A stretch of 64,000 bases of DNA. It comes from Gammaproteobacteria bacterium. GTDB taxonomy: Bacteria; Pseudomonadota; Gammaproteobacteria; SZUA-140. Positions 45,762-54,310 of this stretch are shown here, piece after piece. The translations under genes and the position numbers were made by a program. Below the pieces are notes generated by a model. The model made no database searches, had not been told where the DNA came from, and saw only the letters and a list, made by a program, of their open reading frames with translations. The stretch lies in assembly GCA_016712635.1 (NCBI GenBank), contig JADJQS010000008.1, positions 124,001 through 188,000 on the forward strand, written 5' to 3'. The number at the start of each line of letters is the position of its first letter. Position 1 is the first letter of the stretch.

Positions 45762-46060
45762 AACACGCCAGGTTTGTTGCCGCCGCCCGGCGTGAGTTCC
45801 TGGCACAGGTAATCTACTACAACGAAGAAGAATCCGGACTTGGTGCCCGCTTTACGGCTGCGGTCGAAGAGGCTGTTATCCGGGCCCTTGCCTTCCCGCT
45901 CGCCGGGTCACCTGCGACCCGGAGCACGCGGCGAGTCTTTGTCAAAGACTTCCCCTTTGCGGTCGTATATCGACCCCATGCCGACGGCATTACGGTGTTC
46001 GCGCTCGCGCATCACTCGCGCCAGCCGGGTTACTGGAAATTACGTGTTCAGGAGCGCTAG
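45758..46060 (+). CDS. ParE/RelE-family toxin
   Basis: 100 residues. FVAAARREFLAQVIYYNEEE and the ending RRVFVKDFPFAVVYRP followed by AHHSRQPGYW are characteristic of ParE-like toxins paired with addiction-module antitoxins. Probable target gyrase or mRNA, not determined by sequence. Translationally coupled to its antitoxin. Confidence 0.87.
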   Translation: MKHARFVAAARREFLAQVIYYNEEESGLGARFTAAVEEAVIRALAFPLAGSPATRSTRRVFVKDFPFAVVYRPHADGITVFALAHHSRQPGYWKLRVQER

Positions 46061-46105
46061 ACAGTTGGCAGACAGGACGGGTGGTATTGTCACACAAGGA
46101 AAATC

Positions 46106-46705
46106 ATGGCGCTGTTCCTGAGTCTGTGGATCAAGCTGTTCTTCGTGCTGACGCCGTTCTTCGGACTCACGATGTTCCTCAGCATGACGGAAGGGTATGA
46201 CGAGCACCGTCGGCGCAAACTCGCCCTGGCGGTGTCCGCGGCGGTGGCGATGCTGTGCCTGATCCTGTTTTTCGCCGGCCGGCAGATCTTTTCGCTGTTC
46301 GGCATCACGCTGGATTCTTTCCGCATCGGTGCCGGCGTGCTGCTGATGCTGTCGGGTATCGCGCTGGTGCAGGGCAGGGCGGGCGCGGCCGATGCCGCCC
46401 GCGAGGGCGATGTCGCGGTGGTGCCGCTGGCGATGCCGATCATCGTCGGTCCGGCCACCACGGGCACGCTGCTCGTCATGGGGGCCGAGCTGAACACGGT
46501 GGCGGCCAAGGCCGTCGGCAGCCTGGCGCTGTTCGCCGCCGTGCTGTGCATGGCGGCGGTACTGCTCGCGGGTTCGTTTTTTCAGCGCCTGATGGGCGTC
46601 AGGGGTATCGCGGTCCTCAGCAAGCTGACCGGACTGATCCTGGCGGCACTGGCCGCGCAGATGATCATGACGGGGATCCAGGGATTCATCGGCGTTCAGC
46701 CGTGA
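46106..46705 (+). CDS. MarC-family inner-membrane protein
   Basis: 199 residues, six membrane segments. FFVLTPFFGLTMFLSMTEGY, RIGAGVLLMLSGIALVQG and PLAMPIIVGPATTG are MarC (UPF0056) signatures, the last with the conserved P-x-GP. Members are conserved membrane proteins of unresolved transport role. 45 bases after the ParE toxin gene, at the right edge of the accessory island. Confidence 0.88.
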   Translation: MALFLSLWIKLFFVLTPFFGLTMFLSMTEGYDEHRRRKLALAVSAAVAMLCLILFFAGRQIFSLFGITLDSFRIGAGVLLMLSGIALVQGRAGAADAAREGDVAVVPLAMPIIVGPATTGTLLVMGAELNTVAAKAVGSLALFAAVLCMAAVLLAGSFFQRLMGVRGIAVLSKLTGLILAALAAQMIMTGIQGFIGVQP

Positions 46706-46741
46706 CATCACCTCGAATCAAGCATCCAGGATAAAACGGCT

Positions 46742-47158
46742 TTATTGCCCCGTCGACTCGGGCAGCGAAAAATCCAGCGCCGCGACGATCCGGTTCAGGC
46801 GCCCCTGCTCGCCGCCGCCCAGCATCAGCTCCGCGTTGGCGGCGCCCGCGTTGCGGATCGAGAGTTCGATTTTCTCGATGAACAGCCGGCTGCACTCCGC
46901 GACCTTATCCTTGAGCAGTGCCAGCAGTAACGGGATATCCTCCGGCTTCTTCACCCACGCCTCGATGAAAAGGCCCTCCTTGACCTTGATCTTTGCGTTG
47001 GAGGCGTGTTTTCCCAGCAGGACATTGAAGATGGAGCACCAGTCCCCGGGGGCCTGGTGCGATAACCTGAAAAAGAGATCGATATAGGGTTCCTTCCTGA
47101 TCCTTGGCGGCCGTTTGTCATCGATGCCGACGATCTGAATGTCACTGATACCCTCCAT
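46742..47158 (-). CDS. Conserved hypothetical protein
   Basis: 138 residues, soluble, mixed charge, no signal or membrane segment. Contains PYIDLFFRLSHQAPGDWCSI and EAWVKKPEDIPLLLALLKDKVAEC, a plausible two-layer alpha/beta fold. Convergent with marC. Not recognised. Confidence 0.6.
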   Translation of the reverse strand: MEGISDIQIVGIDDKRPPRIRKEPYIDLFFRLSHQAPGDWCSIFNVLLGKHASNAKIKVKEGLFIEAWVKKPEDIPLLLALLKDKVAECSRLFIEKIELSIRNAGAANAELMLGGGEQGRLNRIVAALDFSLPESTGQ

Positions 47159-47513
47159 TGCCTTGCCTCCATCGTGCGCCTGTGTGAATCAGGCCATCAT
47201 CGTGCCGGATCGGCACCCATGCCATCGGGAAAACAACGAACAGTCGTGGAGAGGGGCGGGGTAGAGCCGGAGTGTCCATCGCCCCCATGTTAGCGGCCGC
47301 TGCGATGGGTTCAGCAGCGCTGTTTGCCGATATTCCGGGCCCGCCCAAAAGGCTCTTGCAGATGATAAGCATTGTTGCGTGGATCCCAAATCGGAGAATC
47401 CGGACAGGGGAATGTGCTTTCGCTATAATCCGACGAGCCTTGGCCGGAACATTCAAGGCGTCAGTACCCGTTTTTCTTCTGCGTTGATCAATCAAATCGA
47501 ACCCGGGATCCAG
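47159..47513. other. Intergenic, no gene recognised
   Basis: No long frame with plausible start, no palindromic repeat and no tRNA. It should hold divergent promoters for the hypothetical gene and phnA, but no strong -10/-35 pair was read. Confidence 0.4.
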
Positions 47514-47855
47514 ATGAGCACCTTGCCCAAATGTCCGCAATGCAGTTCCGAATACACCTATGAAGACGCGGGCATGTATATCTGCCCCGAATGCGCCCAT
47601 GAATGGTCGCCGCAGGCCGCGGCGGAGGCGGTGGATGAGAAGCGCGTCGTGCGCGATGCCTACGGCAACGAACTGAAGGACGGCGACTCGGTGACGGTGA
47701 TCAAGGACCTGAAGGTGAAGGGATCCTCCGCCGTGGTCAAGGTCGGCACCAAGGTGAAGAACATCCGCCTCGTCGACGGCGACCACGACATCGACTGCCG
47801 CATCGACGGCGTCGGCGCGATGGGCCTGAAGTCGGAGTTCGTGAAGAAGGCCTAG
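47514..47855 (+). CDS. yjdM: PhnA/YjdM zinc-ribbon protein
   Basis: 113 residues from ATG 47514. N-terminal zinc ribbon CPQC...CPEC in LPKCPQCSSEYTYEDAGMY, then the SH3-like domain KDGDSVTVIKDLKVKGSSAV and VDGDHDIDCRIDGVG. Historically linked to alkylphosphonate use, but the family lacks phosphonatase activity of its own and its role is uncertain. A degraded second copy lies at 49922-50254 beyond cbbM. Confidence 0.92.
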   Translation: MSTLPKCPQCSSEYTYEDAGMYICPECAHEWSPQAAAEAVDEKRVVRDAYGNELKDGDSVTVIKDLKVKGSSAVVKVGTKVKNIRLVDGDHDIDCRIDGVGAMGLKSEFVKKA

Positions 47856-47872
47856 GCTCCATTTATGTGTTA

Positions 47873-47897
47873 GGGGACAGATTTTAAATCTGTCCCC
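47873..47897. repeat. GGGGACAGATTT palindrome
   Basis: GGGGACAGATTT, one T, then the exact complement AAATCTGTCCCC. Directly after phnA; may act as an RNA hairpin. Confidence 0.85.
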
Positions 47898-48210
47898 TTG
47901 TAGTCGTGTCCCCCTGTGGTCACGAATGATCTGGAGCGGAATTCAAGCGCGTAGGCATTGTGGGCAAGCGTTTGTTCGTGTTCCTGTCGGTCATGCTCCC
48001 GGTGGGGTGCTCTGCCCAGGCCGCTGAACAGGCATCCGGGCAAAGGCTCGATGAGGTCGCCGAACGCGGCGCAGCCGTGGCAGATCGACATCGCATATAG
48101 GGAACTGCCCGATGGCGCAGGCTCGACTACCCGGCCCGCGATGCGAAGCCGGTCGCCGCCATACACAAATCGCCGCTAACTGTTGTACCCGCGAGCCTGT
48201 GTTATCTGTG
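47898..48210. other. Intergenic, possible short signal-peptide remnant
   Basis: One short frame from GTG 47960 to TAG 48100 (46 codons) begins KRLFVFLSVMLPVGCSAQA, which looks like a lipoprotein signal followed by little else. It may be the remnant of a lost exported protein. No other feature seen before the cbbM terminator. Confidence 0.35.
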
Positions 48211-48246
48211 AAAAAAAAGCCCCTGCCACCGGGCGGTGACAGGGGC
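48211..48246 (-). terminator. Rho-independent terminator of cbbM
   Basis: On the minus strand, AGCCCCTGTCACC and GGTGGCAGGGGCT form a GC-rich stem followed by eight T. It begins 24 bases after the cbbM stop, so cbbM is transcribed alone. Confidence 0.93.
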
Positions 48247-48269
48247 TCTGTTGCGGATGGACCCGCCGC

Positions 48270-49650
48270 CTACTTGAACTTCGCCAGCTTGTCGCGCCAG
48301 CCCGGGAAGAGCATGTCGGCGTCTTTCGGGAACGAGTAGAAGGCGCGCGCGAATTCGCGGTGCTCCTTGGCGTACTCGACCGGGTTGGCGCCGGCCTTCC
48401 AGCACTCATAGGACTGCCGCAGCGAGATGGCGCCGGCGGCCGGGCTGTCGATGTGGCCGTAGGAGCCGCCGCCGGCGGTGTTGACCAGGTTGCCGTGGCC
48501 GAGGTTCTGGAAGAAGCCCGGCAGGCGCAGCGCGTTCATGCCGCCGGAGATGATCGGCGTCGTGGGTTTCATTCCGTACCACTTCTGCAGGTACACCGGG
48601 CCGCGGCTCTCGTCGCGCTCGATCATGTAGGCAATGATCTTGTCGTCGCCTTCGCCTTCCATCTTGCCGTAGCCCATGGTGCCGACGTGGATGCCGGAGG
48701 CGCCCTGCAGACGGCTCATCTTTGCCAGTACGAACGCGGTGTAGCCGCGCTTGGACGAGGGCGAGGTGACGGCGCCGTGGCCGGCGCGGTGGTAGTGCAG
48801 GTACTGGTCGGGGTACTGGCGACGCGCTGTCGTCACCATGCCGGGGCCGCCGACATAGCCGTCCACCAGGAAGGCCAGCTTGTCCGCGTCGGAGCCGAAG
48901 GTCTCCAGCGCGAAGTCGGCGCGGGCGCACATCTCGTAGTGGTCGTCGGCCGTGATGTTGAGGGAGAACAGCTTGGCCTCGCCGGTCTTGTCCTGCGCAC
49001 GCTTCAGCGAATCGTAGACCAGCGGCAGCGTCTTCTTCAGAGGAGAGAACACCTGGTTGCCCTGCGGCTCGTCGTTCTTGATGAAGTCGCCGCCGAGCCA
49101 GAACTCGTACGCAGCCTTCGCGAAGGGCTCGGGACGCAGGCCCAGCTTGGGCTTGATGATGGTGCCGGAGATGTAACCGCCGTCCTTGATCGGGCGGCCG
49201 AGGATGCGCCACAGGTCGGAGATGTCCTTGGACGGGCCGTCGAACAGCTGGATCGCGCGCGGCGGCACGTGGAAGTCGATCATTCTGCCGTATTCGATGT
49301 CGCCCATGCCCTGGTTGTTGCCGATGGTCAGGGTCAGGAAGGACACCATCATCATGCGGCCGTCGGTGACGTTGCGGTCGAACAGGTCCAGCGGATAGGC
49401 GATGCGCATGTCCTCGTTCTGCTCGTCGATGTAGTAGACGAGCGCGTCGACGCCCTTGGTGAAATCGTCGGTCGTGCTGACTTCCACGTTGGTGCCGGTG
49501 GACGATTCGGCGGCGAAATGCGCGGCGGCCTCCAGATAGCCATGGCCGGCCTTCGGCTTCATCTTGTAGGCGACCAGGATATGATTACCCTCGTTGATCA
49601 GGTCTTGTTCTTTGAGGGCAAGGTTTGCGTAACGTTTGGACTGGATCCAT
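48270..49650 (-). CDS. cbbM: Ribulose-bisphosphate carboxylase, form II, with +1 insertion after start codon
   Basis: Fixes CO2 onto ribulose 1,5-bisphosphate in the Calvin cycle. Form II features: GGDFIKNDEPQGNQVFSP with the carbamylated-Lys region, NITADDHYEM, and loop 6 GTMGYGKMEGEGDD; no small-subunit gene. Frame is open from 49562 to 48270. Upstream the family N-terminus SKRYANLALKEQDL continues in frame, but the ATG at 49650 (GGGAG 7 bases upstream) is one base out: ATG GAT C CAG TCC instead of ATG GAT CAG TCC. Removing one C restores M-D-Q-S-K-R-Y-A. Without that, the first in-frame ATG loses about 30 residues. No cbbR, cbbQ or cbbO is adjacent. Confidence 0.93.
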
Positions 49651-49691
49651 CTGATTCTCCCAATGACGATAAATGACCGACAAAATGTGCG

Positions 49692-49697
49692 ATTATA
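49692..49697 (-). promoter_or_regulatory. cbbM: -10 element of cbbM promoter
   Basis: A perfect TATAAT on the minus strand, 42 bases before the ATG. The -35 region at 17-base spacing reads TTCCTT, which is poor, so an activator such as CbbR is likely. No CbbR gene is in the window. Confidence 0.6.
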
Positions 49698-49921
49698 GGC
49701 GATCGGGAAAATCCAAGGAAGTCTGTATGGTTATTTATACTTACTCCAGGTCCGGATATGGCAACTGGGGTATGCGCTAGCTGATTGATTTACAACGTAC
49801 TCTTCATGCAGTTCGCCCCGAGCATAGGGGATGAATGAGCCGGATTGCGGGTACGTTAGCGCCGGACAGGGCGTGAGATGCCGACCGTGCGTACACGCTG
49901 ATTCAAATCGTAAGGAGCAGT

Positions 49922-50254
49922 GTGAGCAGTCTGCCTGAATGCCCGCAGTGCAATTCCGGATACTCCTAATTAAGACTCGGGCAAATACATCTGCCCAGAA
50001 TGTGCCCATGAATGTGGCCGCGGGGGGCGGTGAATGACAAGGGCGTGCGCGTGCCGCGGCAACAGCTGAAGGACGGCGACTCGGTGACAGTGATCAAGGT
50101 CCTGAAGGTGAAGGGCACGTCCACCGTGGACAAGGTCGGCACCAGGGAGAAGAACATCCGCCTCGTCGACGGCGATCACGACATCGACTGCCGCATCGAC
50201 GGCATCGGCGGTATGGGCCTGATGTCGGAGTTCGTGAAGAAGGCCTGGCCGTAA
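49922..50254 (+). pseudogene. Degenerate second copy of phnA/yjdM
   Basis: Starts GTG with AAGGAG upstream and reads SSLPECPQCNSGYS, then a TAA stop. After a frameshift it resumes DSGKYICPECAHEC, then shifts again to QLKDGDSVTVIKVLKVKGTS and VDGDHDIDCRIDGIGGMGLM. At least two frameshifts and one stop interrupt it. Nearly identical in its 3' part to the intact gene at 47514-47855, so it is a fairly recent duplicate now decaying. Confidence 0.9.
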
Positions 50255-50255
50255 T

Positions 50256-50354
50256 ATATTTGGGGTCAGAGTAAAAACCCCTTCCGGAGCTGCGTGGCTG
50301 AAGCCAGGCGCCGGGCTGGTGGGTGGCGAAGGTTTTTACTCTGACCCCAAATAT
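50256..50354. repeat. GGGGTCAGAGTAAAAA inverted repeat
   Basis: Perfect 24-base arms, ATATTTGGGGTCAGAGTAAA plus four bases, and their complement at 50331-50354, around a 51-base loop. A different family from the GGGGACAGATTT elements but similar in design. Confidence 0.88.
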
Positions 50355-50381
50355 GATTGGTAGATACCCTGTGAGGCAGCC

Positions 50382-50702
50382 ATGAAACTCGGCGTCATCA
50401 TCGAGACGAACGAACCCGAAACGGCCTGGAACGGCGTGCGCTTCTGCAACGCAGCGCTGAAGAAGGGTCATTCCGTGAAGCTGTTCCTGATGAGCGCAGG
50501 CGTCGAGATCGAGAATATCCGGGGCGGCAAGTACGACATTGTGCTCCAGCTCGAGGAGTTCTCCGTCAACGGCGGCAAAGTGCTCGCCTGCGGCACCTGC
50601 ATGAAATCGCGCAACCAGTCCGAATCGGATGTCTGCCCGACCTCGACCATGAACGACTGCGTGGAAATGGCGGAGTGGGCGGACAAGGTAGTGACGTTCT
50701 GA
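50382..50702 (+). CDS. DsrE-family sulfur-handling protein
   Basis: 106 residues, soluble. KLGVIIETNEPETAWNGVRF, then ALKKGHSVKLFLMSAGVEIE, follow the DsrE/TusD fold; a CGTC pair in LACGTCMKSR occupies the position of the active-site Cys, and a further Cys follows in DVCPTSTM. Family members bind or relay sulfane sulfur; a sulfur oxidiser context is plausible. Stands alone. Confidence 0.8.
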   Translation: MKLGVIIETNEPETAWNGVRFCNAALKKGHSVKLFLMSAGVEIENIRGGKYDIVLQLEEFSVNGGKVLACGTCMKSRNQSESDVCPTSTMNDCVEMAEWADKVVTF

Positions 50703-50897
50703 GCTGCCCCGGGCATGGCCTGAGACATGTCCCCGTGATGCTCACTGTTCAGCCTCCGGATAAGCCATGACGTTTCCATGGATTCTGTTCCGCAGCGCGA
50801 TGTTGCGCCGCCCGGCGCGCGGTATGGCAGGTTTTCCGGGCGGTCGATGATGCCTGTATAATCTGCCTCCGGTTCCTGTTATCACACGAGAGGCCGC

Positions 50898-51650
50898 ATG
50901 ATCGAGCTGTTGTCCGACCCGAATGCCTGGATCGCCTTTATTACGCTGACCGCCCTCGAGCTCGTGCTCGGGATCGACAACATCATCTTCATCTCGATCC
51001 TGGTCGACAAGCTGCCGGAGGCGCAGCGCGCGCTGGCACGCCGTCTCGGGCTGTTCTTCGCGATGTTCACGCGCATCGGCCTGCTGTTCCTGCTGGCGTG
51101 GATCGTCGGCCTGACGGCCCCGCTGTTCACCGCGCTTGAGGAGGAGATCTCCGGGCGCGACCTCATCCTGATCACCGGCGGCCTCTTCCTGCTGTGGAAG
51201 AGCACGATGGAGATCCACCAGTTGCTGGAGGGCGAGCCGGGCCATTCTTCCTCGGCGGTGCGCGCCACGTTCACGTCCGTCATCGTACAGATCGCGATCA
51301 TCGACATCGTGTTCTCGCTCGATTCCATCATCACCGCCGTGGGCATGGTCGATCACGTCGAGATCATGGTCGCGGCGGTGGTTGCCTCGGTCGCCCTGAT
51401 GATGTTCTTTGCCGGCCCCATCAGCCGCGTCGTCTCAGCGCATCCGACCATCAAGGTGCTGGCGCTCGCCTTCCTGTTCGTCATCGGCGTAGTGCTGGTT
51501 GCCGACGGTTTCGACCACCACATCCCGAAGGGCTACGTCTACTTCGCCATGGCCTTCGCGGTCGCGGTCGAGATCATCAACCTGCGCATGCGCAAGCGCG
51601 CCGCCAGGCCGGTCGAACTGCGCGAACCCTACACGCGGGACGGTGAATGA
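50898..51650 (+). CDS. TerC/YoaE-family integral membrane protein
   Basis: 250 residues, seven or eight membrane segments. LTALELVLGIDNIIFISIL and VFSLDSIITAVGM are the paired acidic membrane motifs of the TerC family, which is associated with metal-ion export (manganese in characterised members) or tellurite resistance. GAGAGG lies 6-11 bases before the ATG. Confidence 0.9.
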   Translation: MIELLSDPNAWIAFITLTALELVLGIDNIIFISILVDKLPEAQRALARRLGLFFAMFTRIGLLFLLAWIVGLTAPLFTALEEEISGRDLILITGGLFLLWKSTMEIHQLLEGEPGHSSSAVRATFTSVIVQIAIIDIVFSLDSIITAVGMVDHVEIMVAAVVASVALMMFFAGPISRVVSAHPTIKVLALAFLFVIGVVLVADGFDHHIPKGYVYFAMAFAVAVEIINLRMRKRAARPVELREPYTRDGE

Positions 51651-51705
51651 GGCGGGCGTGAGACATCCGCCGCCGGGAATGCGTCCGACATCGAGATAAG
51701 CACGG

Positions 51706-51993
51706 ATGATGCGCCTGCTGCCGTTGATTCTGGCGCTGGTCTTTCCGGCGGCGGCCGTTCCGGCCCCCGTCTGTCATATCCACCCTCCGGCATCGGAGAG
51801 TGATGCCGCTCCGCCGGCCATCGTCGGACCGTACGGCTCGATCAATGCGTGCGAACAGGCAAACGCCCTGCTCTACTCAGGACAGGGCCGCTGCCATTGC
51901 GCATTCGACGGCGCGGGCTGGCAGGACCGGCCGATGCTGCCGGAACTGCCGCAGGACCCGGCGCAGGCCCCGTTTTTTGACCGGAATAATTGA
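51706..51993 (+). CDS. Small exported Cys-containing protein, unknown
   Basis: 95 residues with signal peptide MRLLPLILALVFPAAAVPA. The mature part has four Cys (VCHIH, NACEQAN, RCHCAFD), with Pro-rich spacing, suggesting disulfides or a metal site. Initiation at ATG 51706 or 51709. No family recognised. Confidence 0.6.
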   Translation: MMRLLPLILALVFPAAAVPAPVCHIHPPASESDAAPPAIVGPYGSINACEQANALLYSGQGRCHCAFDGAGWQDRPMLPELPQDPAQAPFFDRNN

Positions 51994-52326
51994 GATCGGA
52001 AGGCGAGTACGGCCCGGTCAAGTTGCTGTGGCGTGGCGTGTCTCCGGTGGAGCCGGGCCAGGCAGCCGGAACAGGAATGGCAGTTGCTGCGGGCCTTCAT
52101 CGGTTATTTCGACCGGCACACCGGCGAGCAGATCCAGACCGTCACCATCACAGAACTCTTATGCCGCCGTCACCCGGGGACCAGGCCGAGGTGCCCTGCG
52201 ACATTATGTCGCAGGCGTACACAGACCCGGGCCGAATATACTGGCCGTGACTGTCGAGACCGGGGCCAGGCACCGTCCCCGCGTCCCGGACTTCGCTGCA
52301 ATGACTCAACAAGGAAGGAGATATTC
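51994..52326. other. Intergenic with possible gene fragment
   Basis: A short stretch near 52070-52160 reads QEWQLLRAFIGYFDRHTGEQ with good codon use, but has no start and runs into unlikely sequence, so it may be a remnant of a lost gene. AAGGAGATATTC just before 52327 is the ribosome site of the next gene. Confidence 0.4.
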
Positions 52327-52746
52327 ATGAAACTGATTTCCCGATGGGCGCTGCTGCTCGCCCTGCTGGCCGCGGCAGCCGTTTCCCCTGTCATGGCGGG
52401 AGACACGGACCCGCTGTTCATCAATCTGACGACCGATGACCCGCACCGTGCCGAGATGGCCATCTCTTTCGGCAAGAATCAGTTCGAGCGCGGCCATCCC
52501 CTGACGATCTTCCTGAATGACAAGGGCGTGCATATCGGATCCAGGGCCGACGCCGCCAAGTTCGCCAGCCATCAGAAGGTGCTGGGAGAGCTGATCGGCA
52601 AGGGCACCGTGGTGCTGATCTGTCCCATGTGCATGAAGCATTACGGCGTGGATGAGGGCGATCTGCTGCCGGGATTGAAGGTCAGCAATCCCGAGCTCAG
52701 CGGCGCCGCGCTGTTCGAGGACGACGCCCGGACACTCACCTGGTAG
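52327..52746 (+). CDS. Exported DsrE-family protein
   Basis: 139 residues from ATG 52327, with AAGGAG 8-13 bases upstream. A signal peptide (LLLALLAAAAVSPVMA) is followed by a DsrE-like domain: DPLFINLTTDDPHRAEMAIS, GHPLTIFLNDKGV and CPMCMKHYGV. The CPMC motif near the C-terminus would be the sulfur-binding site. Periplasmic DsrE-like proteins occur in sulfur oxidisers; partners unknown. Confidence 0.82.
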   Translation: MKLISRWALLLALLAAAAVSPVMAGDTDPLFINLTTDDPHRAEMAISFGKNQFERGHPLTIFLNDKGVHIGSRADAAKFASHQKVLGELIGKGTVVLICPMCMKHYGVDEGDLLPGLKVSNPELSGAALFEDDARTLTW

Positions 52747-52978
52747 AGGGTGCCGGGGTCATTCCCCGGCGTGTACCGCGGGACCGGATAGTTGACCGGA
52801 GGCCTCGGTTTTTTCTGCATCACTGCCTGTCACCCGAATCGTTTTAACACCCGCCTGCGCCAGGCTCCCTGGCCTTGCCATGAGGTGGATACCTCCGGGT
52901 CCGCTGGACTATGCTTTATATGCGCCCGTCCGCGAGCGGCTTTTGTGGCGCAACTACCTGTCCAGTGGAGATCCGAGC

Positions 52979-53923
52979 ATGAAAACAACAAAGCGATTCC
53001 GGGTGGTGTTGGCAGTGCTGGTTATCGGAGCGGTATTCCTCGGCATGTCGGCCTGCGGTGGCGACGACGACGGCCTGGGTGAAACGAATACGGAGACAAG
53101 GACCGCGACGCTGGGCAACGACATGAAAAATATCCCGCTCGTCGCGAATCAGCAGACGGAGATCAGTTTCACCTACCTGATCCCCGGGGCGATCACGTCC
53201 AAGGGCGATTACACGATCAATTTCACCGAGACGCTCAAGAACGTCTCCCTGAGTTCCGCGCCGATCGCGAAGAATACCAACAGGCTGGAGACGCTCAGGA
53301 TGCTGGCCGCGGTGCTGATCAAGGACGCCTTTGCGCAGGAGGAGTCGCAGGTCACCGTGTTCGTCTCCTACCCGGACGATCCGGACGTCTGTTCCAGCCC
53401 CAATGTATTCGGGCCGTATACCATCCTCGGCGCGATCGGCACCGCGTTGACGAGCAACACCCAGACGGCCGCCCCGACGGATGCCGTGATCAATATCTCG
53501 AACCTGGGCAGTGTCGAGGTGTGCGTGGTGACCACGCCGCCCATCAACGCGTTCCTGACGGTGACGGGCGTGGCTGTCGACCTGGAGGACTGTGCCGCGC
53601 CGACTGTCACCATCGCCAACACCGACTGGTCCGGGACGTACACCTGCGACAATTTCGGCGCGGGAGACGAAGGGGGCGACGTCGACCTGACGATCACCCG
53701 GAACCAGGACGGCAGCTATCACTACACGGACGGATCGGCGGAATACGACGGCCACCTGTGCGGGAACAAATTCAAATTCAGCGGCGGCGTCGCCAGTTCC
53801 TACACGGAGAGCGGCACGCTGGTATTCAGCAGCAATACGGCGGCGACGAAGACCTCCACCTGGAACAGCATCCCGCCCGGATTCAGCGGCGGCAACTGTT
53901 CCGATACGCTGGAACGCCAGTAG
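52979..53923 (+). CDS. Large lipoprotein, unknown
   Basis: 314 residues from ATG 52979. Lipobox MSAC (Cys26) followed by GGDDDG, typical of exposed outer-membrane lipoproteins. Two halves: a Thr/Asn-rich beta region, and a C-terminal domain from about residue 210 with WSGTYTCDNFGAGDEGGDVD and GSYHYTDGSAEYDGHLCGN. Six or more Cys in pairs suggest disulfides. GGAG 10 bases upstream. Not recognised. Confidence 0.65.
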   Translation: MKTTKRFRVVLAVLVIGAVFLGMSACGGDDDGLGETNTETRTATLGNDMKNIPLVANQQTEISFTYLIPGAITSKGDYTINFTETLKNVSLSSAPIAKNTNRLETLRMLAAVLIKDAFAQEESQVTVFVSYPDDPDVCSSPNVFGPYTILGAIGTALTSNTQTAAPTDAVINISNLGSVEVCVVTTPPINAFLTVTGVAVDLEDCAAPTVTIANTDWSGTYTCDNFGAGDEGGDVDLTITRNQDGSYHYTDGSAEYDGHLCGNKFKFSGGVASSYTESGTLVFSSNTAATKTSTWNSIPPGFSGGNCSDTLERQ

Positions 53924-53946
53924 GGAGTCGGTTCCGAAGCGGCGCC

Positions 53947-54210
53947 TCAGGCAGCATCGTCCCCGGGTTCTACGGCGGGGGCCGTGCGGCCATGCAGGTG
54001 CCGGATCGCCTGCACGCTGGCGAAGGTCGAGACGCAGTAGGGCACGAGGAAGGTCAGCCCGATCTTGACCCATTCCGTCAGCGTGACCGACCCGGACAGC
54101 AGCTTGTCGCCGTGGTTGATCAGGGCGAGGATGCAGCCGACGAAGGCCGCGACCTTCAGAGCACGCGCGGCGACCGAGCGTTGCAGTGCGATGTCGAACC
54201 AGTCGCGCAT
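53947..54210 (-). CDS. NrtS-like small nitrate/nitrite transporter family protein
   Basis: 87 residues, two membrane segments. ALKVAAFVGCILALINHGDK and GLTFLVPYCVSTFASVQAIR match the NrtS family, whose characterised cyanobacterial members transport nitrate or nitrite. No nitrate assimilation gene lies nearby, so the function here is inferred from family only. Confidence 0.7.
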   Translation of the reverse strand: MRDWFDIALQRSVAARALKVAAFVGCILALINHGDKLLSGSVTLTEWVKIGLTFLVPYCVSTFASVQAIRHLHGRTAPAVEPGDDAA

Positions 54211-54217
54211 AATGAAT

Positions 54218-54301
54218 GGGGACAGATTTCGGTGGTATCGGGGACAGATTTAAAATCTGTCCCCGTATTGCCGCAAGGGGACGGATTTGAAATCCGTCCC
54301 C
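54218..54301. repeat. Cluster of GGGGACAGATTT palindromes
   Basis: A half element at 54218-54229, a full palindrome at 54240-54264, and a variant GGGGACGGATTT with its complement at 54277-54301. The variant changes both arms in a compensatory way, evidence that pairing is selected. Lies between the NrtS and FadL genes. Confidence 0.87.
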
Positions 54302-54310
54302 ATTCCTTTC

